Shown here: positions 5,839 to 12,393 of the stretch, piece after piece
Layout of the letters: each line of letters begins with the position of its first letter
How positions within the stretch are numbered: position 1 is the first letter of the stretch
NCBI RefSeq assembly: GCF_021044795.1
Contig: NZ_JAJNOP010000030.1
DNA: 26,274 bases
Direction: 5' to 3' (one strand)
From: Acidaminococcus hominis
Lineage (GTDB): Bacteria; Bacillota; Negativicutes; Acidaminococcales; Acidaminococcaceae
Notes under the pieces: generated by a model
Databases searched by the model: none
What the model was told of the DNA's origin: nothing
The model's input: the letters and a program-made list of their open reading frames with translations, nothing else
Position numbers and translations under genes: made by a program

Positions 5839-6669
5839 ATGAAAAACTGGAAAAAGTGGCTGGTTGTGGCCTTGGCGGCAATTATGAGCACGGCGGTGCT
5901 GGCAGGCTGCGGAGACAGCAGCAAAGATACGGGCAGCAAGAAGGAACTCACCTACAGCAAATCCCAGGGACCCTATTCTGACCTGTTCGAAAAGGGCGTA
6001 AAACCCATTTTGGAAAAGAAGGGGTATAAGATTACCGGTAAGGATATGTCCGACCTGCTCCAGGCCGATATTGCCCTGAATGAAGGGGAAGTGGACTTTA
6101 ACGTAGAGCAGCATATAGCCTATATGGATAACTTCAATAAGAAGCAGGGCGGCCATTTGGCAGCCATCACTCCTATTCCCACTGTTCCGGCTGGCATCTA
6201 CGCCGGTTCTAAGACCAAGCTGGACCAAGTAGCCGACGGGGATACCATTGCGGTTCCCAACGATGCTTCCAATACGGCAAGAGCCTATGCGCTGCTGCAA
6301 AAAGCTGGGTGGATTAAACTGGATCCCAAAAAGGACCTGTCCACGGTAACCATGCAGGATATTGTGGAGAATCCCCACAATCTGAAATTCGTGGAAATGA
6401 AGTCCCTGAATATCCCGGCTGTACGGGGTGATTTCGACTACATCGTCATTACCGGTTCCATTGTGTACAACGCCAAGATTGACCCCTCCACGGCGCTTAT
6501 GAAGGAAGATATCCTGCCCCATCTGCTACTGCAGCTGGTGGTAGCCGACAAGAACAAGAATGCCCAATGGGTAAAGGACATTGCGGATGCCTACCATTCC
6601 GAAGCCTTCAAGGAATACCTGAAGAAGAACAACAACGGCCTGTGGTATGATCCCGATACGAAAAAATAA
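5839..6669 (+). CDS. metQ: MetQ/NlpA-family substrate-binding lipoprotein
   Basis: The 276-residue product captures the amino acid and delivers it to MetNI. The N-terminus MKNWKKWLVVALAAIMSTAV is followed by LAGC, a lipobox with C24 as the lipidated cysteine, then a Ser/Asp/Lys linker. The mature part shows NlpA/MetQ features: LTYSKSQGPYSDLFEKGVKP, VDFNVEQHIAYMDNF, IAVPNDASNTARAYALLQKA and YIVITGSIVYNAKIDP. The ATG at 5839 has TGGAGG upstream at good distance and places the signal peptide correctly. It lies 22 bp after metI. Ligand specificity cannot be read from sequence alone. Confidence 0.94.
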   Translation: MKNWKKWLVVALAAIMSTAVLAGCGDSSKDTGSKKELTYSKSQGPYSDLFEKGVKPILEKKGYKITGKDMSDLLQADIALNEGEVDFNVEQHIAYMDNFNKKQGGHLAAITPIPTVPAGIYAGSKTKLDQVADGDTIAVPNDASNTARAYALLQKAGWIKLDPKKDLSTVTMQDIVENPHNLKFVEMKSLNIPAVRGDFDYIVITGSIVYNAKIDPSTALMKEDILPHLLLQLVVADKNKNAQWVKDIADAYHSEAFKEYLKKNNNGLWYDPDTKK

Positions 6670-6678
6670 CCCATATGG

Positions 6679-6714
6679 AAAGACCCTGACGCTGCGGCTG
6701 CAGGGTCTTCTTTC
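6679..6714 (+). terminator. Partial terminator between metQ and the amidohydrolase
   Basis: AAGACCCTG (6680-6688) pairs with CAGGGTCTT (6701-6709), followed by CTTTCT. The U-tract is interrupted, so read-through into the gene 17 bp further on is likely. No separate promoter is visible for that gene. Confidence 0.65.
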
Positions 6715-6730
6715 TGAAAAGGAGTAAGCT

Positions 6731-7912
6731 ATGAACGTAGAAGAACAAGTACAGCAGCTTCAGCAGGAACTGGTTACCCTGCGCCGGGATTTTCATACCC
6801 ATCCGGAACAGTCCTGGCAGGAATTTGGCACCCAGGAAAAAATCCTGAACTACTTGGAAAAGCTGGGCATTCCTGCAGTAAAGGCGGCCAAAACCGGCGT
6901 TATTGGCACCATCAAAGGGAAAAAAGCTTCGGACAAGATTCTGGGCATCCGGGCAGATATTGATGCCCTGCCCATTACAGAACTGAACGAAACGTCCTAC
7001 AAATCCCAAAACCCCGGCACCATGCACGCCTGCGGCCATGATACCCACATTACCATTCTTTTGGGTACGGCCAAAATTTTGGCCGGTCTGAAGGATGAAT
7101 TGCCGGTTACCGTCCGGCTGATTTTCCAGCCGGCAGAAGAATACATTGCGGACAGCGGGGCGGCCCATATGAAAAATGAACCATTGGTCAAGGAATGTGA
7201 CCGGATTATCGCCCTGCATATCTGGGGACTGATTCCTGTAGGGTATGCCTCCCTGCGGGTGGGACCGGTGATGAGTGCAGCGGATACCTTTGACATTTAC
7301 GTAGAAGGGAAGGGGGGCCATGGGGCCCAGCCCCACCAGGCCATCGATCCCATTGTGGCGGCCTCGGAATTTGTGACCACCCTGCAAACCGTGGTCAGCC
7401 GGGAAATCAGTGCCTTAGAGCCGGCTGTACTCAGTGTTACTTCCTTTCAGGCGGGGACCACTTCCAATGTGATTCCGGCGGAGGCTCATCTACAGGGGAC
7501 TGCCAGGACCTTTAATCCCCAGCTGCGGCAGGAATACCCGGGAATCCTGGAGCGGGTGGCCAGAGGCGTAGGCGAAGCCTCCCGGACCCAAATCCGGGTG
7601 GACTACCACTTTGGCACGCCGCCCATGATCAACGACAAGGCCTGTGTGGAAACGGGGCTGAAGGCCTGCCAAAAGGTTTTTGATCCGGCAAAGATTGTAG
7701 AATGGGACCTGCAAATGGGGGGCGAAGATTTCGCCAAGTATGAGGCACCCAAGTGCATCTTGCTGCTGGGGGGCGGCGTGCCCGACGAGAAGGAACGTCA
7801 TGCCCAGCACAATCCCTACTTTGATGTAGATGAACGGGCTTTGGGCCTGGGGGTTCAGTACTTTGTGCAATATGTGCTGTGTTATGGCGCAGAAACCCAA
7901 AACAGTAAATAG
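6731..7912 (+). CDS. M20D-family amidohydrolase (N-acyl-amino-acid deacylase type)
   Basis: The 393-residue product belongs to the metal-dependent M20D amidohydrolases, which release amino acids from N-acyl or related conjugates in the cytoplasm. Diagnostic segments in order are LRRDFHTHPE (17-26), GIRADIDALPITE (72-84), MHACGHDTH (98-106, metal ligands C101 and H103), FQPAEE (132-137, E136/E137), H163 in LHIWG, and a dimerisation domain starting GGHGAQPHQAIDPI. GGEDFAKYE with a final His-rich loop follows. AAAAGGAG sits 6 nt before the ATG. Behind metNIQ and a probable Cys T-box it may deacylate N-acyl sulfur amino acids, as YxeP/YtnL-type enzymes do beside transporters in Bacillus. That substrate is inference; hippurate or other acyl-amino acids are alternatives. 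Confidence 0.9.
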   Translation: MNVEEQVQQLQQELVTLRRDFHTHPEQSWQEFGTQEKILNYLEKLGIPAVKAAKTGVIGTIKGKKASDKILGIRADIDALPITELNETSYKSQNPGTMHACGHDTHITILLGTAKILAGLKDELPVTVRLIFQPAEEYIADSGAAHMKNEPLVKECDRIIALHIWGLIPVGYASLRVGPVMSAADTFDIYVEGKGGHGAQPHQAIDPIVAASEFVTTLQTVVSREISALEPAVLSVTSFQAGTTSNVIPAEAHLQGTARTFNPQLRQEYPGILERVARGVGEASRTQIRVDYHFGTPPMINDKACVETGLKACQKVFDPAKIVEWDLQMGGEDFAKYEAPKCILLLGGGVPDEKERHAQHNPYFDVDERALGLGVQYFVQYVLCYGAETQNSK

Positions 7913-7923
7913 AATCCCTTTTG

Positions 7924-7952
7924 TTTACAATTGTAGTAAAATCACGTAAAAT
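7924..7952 (+). promoter_or_regulatory. Putative promoter overlapping a terminator
   Basis: TTTACA (7924-7929), a 17-bp spacer and TAAAAT (7947-7952) form a plausible promoter for the DUF441 gene. The predicted start near 7959 falls inside the following terminator stem, so a transcript starting here would carry only the 3' part of it and escape termination. Confidence 0.5.
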
Positions 7953-7990
7953 ATGAGTCAGAGCATCGGGCTCTGACTCATATTGTTTTT
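7949..7990 (+). terminator. Intrinsic terminator after the amidohydrolase gene
   Basis: AATATGAGTCAGAG (7950-7963) pairs perfectly with CTCTGACTCATATT (7971-7984), a 14-bp stem extended by one C-G pair, followed by GTTTTT. It ends the metNIQ-amidohydrolase unit. Confidence 0.9.
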
Positions 7991-8005
7991 AGAAAGGATT
8001 ACTCC

Positions 8006-8461
8006 ATGCAGGCATATTTGGTTTTACTGGGTGTCCTGCTGCTGGGCTATTTTTCCCATAACAGCACGGTCACGTATTCTTCGGCTTTTCTTTTGGTGCT
8101 GAAACTGGTGCTGCCCCACGACAAACTGCTGTATTTCGGGGCGCATGGACTGAATTGGGGGGTTATCCTCCTGACGGCTGCCATGCTGGTGCCTCTGGCT
8201 ACCGGTGCCATCGGCTACCACGAAATTGTGGACGTGGTTCGCTCCCCGGAAGGTATCGCTGCCATTGTTACCGGGATTATCGTAGCCCTTTTGGGCAAAT
8301 GGGGTGTTGAAGTTATGACCCGGGATCCCCAGATGGTGGTTTCCATTCTGGTGGGGACCATTTTGGGGGTGATTTTCCTGAAGGGGGTACCTGTGGGCCC
8401 CATGATTGCCAGCGGGATTCTCTATGTATTTATGAAAGGGTTCCACGCCCTGTTCCATTAA
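8006..8461 (+). CDS. DUF441 / UPF0756 family membrane protein
   Basis: The 151-residue hydrophobic protein matches the UPF0756 (DUF441, YeaL-like) family in length and pattern. It has four to five transmembrane segments: a first helix MQAYLVLLGVLLLGYFS, a middle GVILLTAAMLVPLATG, then EGIAAIVTGIIVALLGKWGV, and a C-terminal pair around VVSILVGTILGVIFLKGVPV and GPMIASGILYVFMKG. The loop with TGAIGYHEI and the GVPVGPMIASG stretch are typical. Function of the family is unknown. AGAAAGGA lies before the ATG. It is a single-gene unit bounded by terminators on both sides. Confidence 0.88.
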   Translation: MQAYLVLLGVLLLGYFSHNSTVTYSSAFLLVLKLVLPHDKLLYFGAHGLNWGVILLTAAMLVPLATGAIGYHEIVDVVRSPEGIAAIVTGIIVALLGKWGVEVMTRDPQMVVSILVGTILGVIFLKGVPVGPMIASGILYVFMKGFHALFH

Positions 8462-8509
8462 GAAAGCAAAAAAGGATGTGCCGGGGCATATCCTTTTTTG
8501 CTTTCTTAA
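8458..8509. terminator. Long bidirectional terminator between convergent genes
   Basis: TTAAGAAAGCAAAAAAGGAT (8458-8477) is the exact inverse complement of 8490-8509, a perfect 20-bp stem extended by several inner pairs. With A-runs on one arm and T-runs on the other it can terminate the DUF441 gene (+) and the flavodoxin gene (-). It starts within the DUF441 stop codon region. Confidence 0.92.
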
Positions 8510-8518
8510 TGGGGGATT

Positions 8519-8941
8519 TTATACCAGGGCAGCGCCTAGGGTTTTGCATTCACCAAGACCGGCATCATCGGGGGCCCCGTTGATGATCAGGGGGTCAGCC
8601 GCCAGCACGGCACCGGCCTTTACGCAGTCTTCCTTCCAGTAGTCCATCCACTCACCCGTGCCCCAGCCGTAGGAGCCGAACAGCACCAGTTTCTTGCCGG
8701 ACAGGGCCGGTTTTACGTCGTCAAACATGGGCTGGAATTCGGATTCTTCCAGAACTTCTGCCCCCATGGCCGGACAGCCAAAGGCAATGGCATCAAAACC
8801 AGGAACCTGGGCAGCAGAGAATTCCGCAGCCGTAAAGACGGTTACTTCTGCGCCTTTTTCTTTGGCGCCCTCTGCTACAGCTTGGGCCATAGCTTCCGTA
8901 TTGCCGGTTCCACTCCAAAATACAACAGCGATTTTACTCAT
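8519..8941 (-). CDS. Short-chain flavodoxin
   Basis: The 140-residue product is a small FMN electron carrier, likely a low-potential cytoplasmic redox partner able to replace ferredoxin. The N-terminus MSKIAVVFWSGTGNTEAMAQ carries the FMN phosphate loop SGTGNT (residues 10-15). The loop around AIAFGCPAMGAEVLE and the segment LFGSYGWGTGEWMDYW are the two isoalloxazine-contact loops. Length fits short-chain Clostridium/Megasphaera-type flavodoxins. The start at 8941 is chosen because the FMN loop must lie near the N-terminus and AAAGGA precedes it by about 8 nt; the frame is open further upstream. It lies 77 bp downstream of the DUF3793 gene, same strand. Confidence 0.93.
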   Translation of the reverse strand: MSKIAVVFWSGTGNTEAMAQAVAEGAKEKGAEVTVFTAAEFSAAQVPGFDAIAFGCPAMGAEVLEESEFQPMFDDVKPALSGKKLVLFGSYGWGTGEWMDYWKEDCVKAGAVLAADPLIINGAPDDAGLGECKTLGAALV

Positions 8942-8957
8942 AGGGTACATCCTTTCT

Positions 8958-9010
8958 GCCGGCGGTTCTGCCGGCTGTGGCGATAGTAGAAAAACGGCGG
9001 TGCCGTTTTT
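8958..9010 (-). repeat. Two hairpins between DUF3793 and flavodoxin genes
   Basis: AAAAACGGC (8990-8998) pairs with GCCGTTTTT (9002-9010) around a 3-nt loop and has A/T runs on both sides, so on the - strand it looks like a terminator after DUF3793. Next, towards the flavodoxin start, GCCGGC (8958-8963) and GCCGGC (8970-8975) form a compact GC hairpin. They may reduce read-through or protect mRNA ends. No promoter is evident between them and the flavodoxin gene. Confidence 0.55.
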
Positions 9011-9018
9011 GACAGAAA

Positions 9019-9579
9019 TCAGGCAACGGCCAGGCGGCTGAGAGGCGTTCCTGCACAGTAGCAGCGCCAATAGACCTGGGTGCATTTTCGGCATTTGGCA
9101 AAGTAGCAGGCAGCCTGCTCCCTATTGCCGTAGGCTTTCCAGCAGCCGGAACAAACGCCTTTCTCCCGGGGAGCGGCCATATACGCCTTCACGTCTTCTA
9201 AAGGATAGCCAAGCAGCAGGCCAATTTCATGGGGGAAGGAGCCCTTTCTGGACAGGCGCAGGGCCATGGCGTCCAGAATCTCCTCGCAAGAACCCGTATA
9301 GCCCTGGCGTTTTAGGAAGGAGCTGGTGGCCGGTTCCTTTAGAATCTGGTGAAGTTCCCACGGACGGAAGCCATAAAAGAGGGCTCCCCGGCTGGCAAGG
9401 TGATAGGACAGGATTTGGACCCGGATGCCTTTGGGCTCCAGGGCCTGGGTCACTGCAAATAGTGCGCGGGCAGGGTCTTGGCCGGGGGCAAAGACGTAGC
9501 GGAACAGGCTGGCGGGTTTTAGGCCAGCCAAAGTTGGGGCGCATTGCCGTACCAATTCTGTCTCTAAGGAAATTGTCAT
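9019..9579 (-). CDS. DUF3793 family protein
   Basis: The 186-residue product resembles the DUF3793 family found in anaerobic Firmicutes, often beside flavodoxins; the function is unknown. Visible features are an N-terminal helical part, the stretch LSYHLASRGALFYGFRPWEL (57-76), and FPHEIGLLLGYPLEDVKAYM (115-134), typical of the family. The C-terminal end is Cys-rich, with C143, C146, C158, C163, C166, C173 and C175 in CxxC-like spacing. That could bind metal or an Fe-S cluster, an inference from the pattern. The start at 9579 has AAAGGAGG at 9587-9594. It is transcribed divergently from the efflux operon and precedes the flavodoxin gene. Confidence 0.82.
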   Translation of the reverse strand: MTISLETELVRQCAPTLAGLKPASLFRYVFAPGQDPARALFAVTQALEPKGIRVQILSYHLASRGALFYGFRPWELHQILKEPATSSFLKRQGYTGSCEEILDAMALRLSRKGSFPHEIGLLLGYPLEDVKAYMAAPREKGVCSGCWKAYGNREQAACYFAKCRKCTQVYWRCYCAGTPLSRLAVA

Positions 9580-9592
9580 GGGAAGCCCTCCT

Positions 9593-9610
9593 TTAGTTAG
9601 TATTAACTAA
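9593..9610. promoter_or_regulatory. Inverted repeat O1 (TTAGTTA-N4-TAACTAA)
   Basis: TTAGTTA (9593-9599) and TAACTAA (9604-9610) form a perfect 7-bp inverted repeat with a 4-bp centre. It overlaps the upstream edge of the DUF3793 Shine-Dalgarno. It shares its half-site with two further repeats in this divergent region, suggesting operators for one regulator, although at the RNA level it could also fold next to the RBS. Confidence 0.65.
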
Positions 9611-9623
9611 TTAAAACAGAAAA

Positions 9624-9653
9624 TAAAAAAGTGAATTCCTGGATAAATTCACT
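9624..9653 (-). terminator. Terminator-like hairpin in the DUF3793 leader
   Basis: On the - strand AGTGAATT (9653-9646) pairs with AATTCACT (9637-9630) around an 8-nt loop and is followed by a T-run (9629-9624). It lies between the - strand promoter and the gene, so it could attenuate transcription. The AT-rich stem is not strong. Confidence 0.5.
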
Positions 9654-9659
9654 CTAACA

Positions 9660-9675
9660 GTTAGTTAAAACTAAC
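9660..9675. promoter_or_regulatory. Inverted repeat O2 (GTTAGTT-AA-AACTAAC)
   Basis: GTTAGTT (9660-9666) and AACTAAC (9669-9675) are a perfect 7-bp inverted repeat. The site begins right at the predicted start of transcription (about 9676) of the - strand promoter, a classic repressor position. Confidence 0.65.
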
Positions 9676-9682
9676 CAAATGC

Positions 9683-9711
9683 AGTATAGCAAAAAAATAA
9701 ATTCCGTGCAA
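9683..9711 (-). promoter_or_regulatory. Promoter for DUF3793-flavodoxin
   Basis: On the - strand TTGCAC (9711-9706), a 17-bp spacer and TATACT (9688-9683) form a strong promoter. Predicted start is near 9676, giving a leader of about 97 nt before the DUF3793 ATG. Confidence 0.8.
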
Positions 9712-9746
9712 GCTTTTTTTTCAAAAATGGGGGAAAGGGGTTTCGG

Positions 9747-9775
9747 TTGTAAGAACAGGGGGTTTGTATTATAAT
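9747..9775 (+). promoter_or_regulatory. Promoter for the efflux operon
   Basis: TTGTAA (9747-9752), a 17-bp spacer and a perfect TATAAT (9770-9775) form the promoter. The start is expected near 9782, about 60 nt before the outer-membrane factor ATG. Confidence 0.8.
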
Positions 9776-9791
9776 TAGTTTATAATTAATT
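9773..9791. promoter_or_regulatory. Imperfect inverted repeat O3 at the efflux start site
   Basis: AATTAGTT (9773-9780) and AATTAATT (9784-9791) form an inverted repeat with one mismatch around TAT, containing the TTAGTT half-site of O1 and O2. It overlaps the -10 and predicted start, so it could mediate repression of the efflux operon. It is the weakest of the three sites and lies in AT-rich DNA. Confidence 0.4.
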
Positions 9792-9842
9792 GTGCGAATA
9801 ATTACCCCTCTGTTTGCGTGGGAGAATGAAGGAGGCATTTCC

Positions 9843-11360
9843 ATGGGTTGGAAAGAAACCGTATTGGTGCTGGCTCTATTGACGGAACCGGCCCTTGGCC
9901 TGGCGGCAGGCAAGACAAATGGAAAAACAGCCCCTGCCCCGGAAAAAATGGCGGCCTGGACACAGCTGGCCAAGGGGAGCGGGGTTTATGATAAAACGGT
10001 ACCTGAGGCGCAGCTGGACGCCCAGCAGCTGGCAGCCTGGTGGAAGGTGTTTCAGGATCCCCAGCTCAACAGGCTCATTGACCTGACGCTGCAAAACAAC
10101 CGGGATTTAAAGGCCGGGGCTGCCCGGGTGGAAGAAGCCCGGGCCCAGCTGGGCATCAGCAAAGGAGAAAGCCTTCCCTGGCTGAATGCCGGCGGTGCCT
10201 ATATCCGGGGAGAGGTGCCGGACAATGTGGGCAAGGTGGTAACGGATATGAGTCCCGTACCGGGAATGCTCCATGCGCCCAAGCTGAATAACCAGGCCGC
10301 AGGCCTGGGGATTGACGCGTCCTGGGAACTGGATTTCTTTGGCCGGATCAAGGCCGAGAAGCAGGCGGCAGCCCATGGACTGGCCGCCCAGCAGGGGGCC
10401 CTGTACAGTACCTGGGTAACCCTCAGTGCGGAAACGGCCTTGAATTATTTTTCCCTGCGGACCCTGCAGCAGGACCTGGTCCTGGTAGAAAAACGGGGAC
10501 AGCTGCAGCAGCAGAAAGCGGATCTTTTGGATACCAATTTTCAGGCGGGACTGATTAGCGCCTACCCGGGTACGGCTATGCGCACCCAGGCACAGGCGAC
10601 TTTGGCAGAAGTTCCCAGCCTGCGGCAGGCCATCAGCGAAACCCTGACCCGGCTGACGGTGCTTACGGGCTCAGAGCCAGGGGCTTTGGATGAGCTGGTC
10701 CAACCGGCGCCCCTGCCGGAGGTGAATCCGCTGCTGTACCATGCCATTCCCGCCAATTCCCTGCGGCAGCGGCCGGATATTTTTGCGGCGGAACAGCAGG
10801 TGGCGGCCCAGGTGGCCAAAACCAAGGAAGCCCGGGCGGCCTTAAAGCCCCGGTTTACGCTGGAAGGTTTCCTGGGGCTGGTGACCCTGGGAGGATCCAA
10901 CCTGTTTTCTGCAGGTTCCCGGGGCTTTGCCCTGGCGCCTTCTATTACCCTGCCTCTCTTTCACGGGGGGCAATTGCGGCAGAATGTACGGCTGCAGGAT
11001 GCACGGGTCAAGGAAGTTCAGGCCCAATACGAAAAGACGGTACTCCAGGCAGCCGGAGAAGTTCGGGATGCCATGACCCAGATTGTCCAGGAGAAGGAAA
11101 GAAAGGATCAGCTGACCGCAGGCAGGGAAAATGCCCAAAAGGCCCTTTCCCTGGCAGAAAGCCGCTATCAGGCAGGTCTTAGCGATTACCAAGCGGTGCT
11201 GGATAATGAGAGCACCCTTTTGGGGCTGGAACGGCAGGAAAATCGCAGCAAAGGCCAGGAACTGGCCAATCTGATCCACCTCTTTAAGGCCTTGGGTGGA
11301 GGCTGGGAACCGATGGACCAACAGGCAGCTGCGGCAGCGGGAGGAACAAAACATGATTAA
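9843..11360 (+). CDS. Outer-membrane efflux factor (TolC/NodT family)
   Basis: The 505-residue product forms the trimeric outer-membrane channel of a tripartite exporter. It has an N-terminal signal peptide (MGWKETVLVLALLTEPALGL before AAGK) without a lipobox Cys, whereas many NodT members are lipidated. Two OEP repeats follow. The first has QLNRLIDLTLQNNRDLKAGA and AAGLGIDASWELDFFGRIKA, near the start of the family's barrel/coiled-coil pattern. The second carries LRQRPDIFAAEQQVAAQVAK and SRYQAGLSDYQAVLDNESTL. ATG 9843 has AAGGAGG at 9829-9835; an in-frame start 51 bp upstream lacks an RBS and would bury the signal peptide. Its presence shows the cell has an outer membrane. It overlaps the adaptor gene by 8 bp. 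Confidence 0.92.
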   Translation: MGWKETVLVLALLTEPALGLAAGKTNGKTAPAPEKMAAWTQLAKGSGVYDKTVPEAQLDAQQLAAWWKVFQDPQLNRLIDLTLQNNRDLKAGAARVEEARAQLGISKGESLPWLNAGGAYIRGEVPDNVGKVVTDMSPVPGMLHAPKLNNQAAGLGIDASWELDFFGRIKAEKQAAAHGLAAQQGALYSTWVTLSAETALNYFSLRTLQQDLVLVEKRGQLQQQKADLLDTNFQAGLISAYPGTAMRTQAQATLAEVPSLRQAISETLTRLTVLTGSEPGALDELVQPAPLPEVNPLLYHAIPANSLRQRPDIFAAEQQVAAQVAKTKEARAALKPRFTLEGFLGLVTLGGSNLFSAGSRGFALAPSITLPLFHGGQLRQNVRLQDARVKEVQAQYEKTVLQAAGEVRDAMTQIVQEKERKDQLTAGRENAQKALSLAESRYQAGLSDYQAVLDNESTLLGLERQENRSKGQELANLIHLFKALGGGWEPMDQQAAAAAGGTKHD

Positions 11361-12393
11361 GGAACTTTGGAATACATTGCGGACGGATAAGAAAAAAGCG
11401 GCTCTGGCGGCAGGGGTGGTGGTATTGGCCCTTTTGGGCGGCTTTGGGTATGAGCGGTATCAGGACCAGAAGGCGGCCCGCACCCTGACCCTTTACGGCA
11501 ACGTAGACGTGCGGGAAGTGGCCCTGGCCTTCCGGCAAAGCGACCGGATTGCGGACGTATTGGTGGAAGAGGGGGACAAGGTGACCAAGGACCAGGTGCT
11601 GGCCCGGCTGGACACGGACGAACTGAAAATCAAGAAAAGCAAGCTTCAGGCCCAGGTAGCCGCCCAGCAGGCGGTGGTGGACAAGCTCCATAACGGTACC
11701 CGGGCAGAAGATCTGGCCGAAGCCAAGTCCAAGGCCGATGAGGCGGCGGCCCAGGCGGAGCAGGCCAAACAGGACCTGGACCGGGCCCAGACGGCCTACC
11801 GGAATTCCTTGGGGCTTTCCGTCAGCAAGCAGGATTTGGATGCAGCAAGGACCAAGGCGGATGTAGCGGCGGCCCAGGCCGAGGCAGCGTCCCAGTCCTA
11901 TGCCAAGGCCCAGGCCGGGCCCCGGGAGGAAGATGTTGCTGCCGGGGAGGCCCAGCTGCGGGCCCTCCAGGAAGAGGTAAACCAGGTGAATTATCTGCTG
12001 GGGCAGGCAGAGCTTCGGGCGCCGTCAGACGGCGTTATCCGGTCCCGGCTTTTGGAACCGGGGGATATGGCCTCTCCCCAGAAGCCTGTCTTTAAGCTGT
12101 CCCTCAATGAGAAAAAATGGGTGCGGGTCTATGTCAGCGAACAGGACTTGGGCCGCATTTATGAAGGAATGGAAGCCAAGGTCTACACCGACAGCTTCCC
12201 CAATGACCCGGTAACGGGCCAGGTAGGGTACATTTCCTCCACTGCGGAGTTTACGCCTAAAACGGTAGAAACCTCGGACCTGCGTACTGCCCTGCTGTAC
12301 GAGGTTCGGGTCTACGTAACGGATACCCGGAACCGGCTGCGGATGGGTATGCCGGTAACGGTCAAATTGGAAACGGAGACCCGCCATGGCTGA
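11353..12393 (+). CDS. HlyD/YbhG-type periplasmic adaptor (membrane fusion protein)
   Basis: The 346-residue adaptor links the inner-membrane ABC exporter to the outer-membrane factor. An N-terminal anchor (KAALAAGVVVLALLGGFGYE) is followed by a biotinyl-lipoyl half-motif (VRVEV-like VDVREVALAFRQSDRIADVL). Next comes VEEGDKVTKDQVLARLD and a long Ala/Gln/Lys-rich coiled-coil hairpin at about residues 95-210. The second lipoyl half is AELRAPSDGVIRSRLLEPGD, then a beta-barrel domain with KWVRVYVSEQDLGRI. The closest architecture known to me is E. coli YbhG. ATG 11353 overlaps the previous stop and has GGGAGGAAC upstream. The stop overlaps the ATPase start by 8 bp. Confidence 0.92.
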   Translation: MIKELWNTLRTDKKKAALAAGVVVLALLGGFGYERYQDQKAARTLTLYGNVDVREVALAFRQSDRIADVLVEEGDKVTKDQVLARLDTDELKIKKSKLQAQVAAQQAVVDKLHNGTRAEDLAEAKSKADEAAAQAEQAKQDLDRAQTAYRNSLGLSVSKQDLDAARTKADVAAAQAEAASQSYAKAQAGPREEDVAAGEAQLRALQEEVNQVNYLLGQAELRAPSDGVIRSRLLEPGDMASPQKPVFKLSLNEKKWVRVYVSEQDLGRIYEGMEAKVYTDSFPNDPVTGQVGYISSTAEFTPKTVETSDLRTALLYEVRVYVTDTRNRLRMGMPVTVKLETETRHG

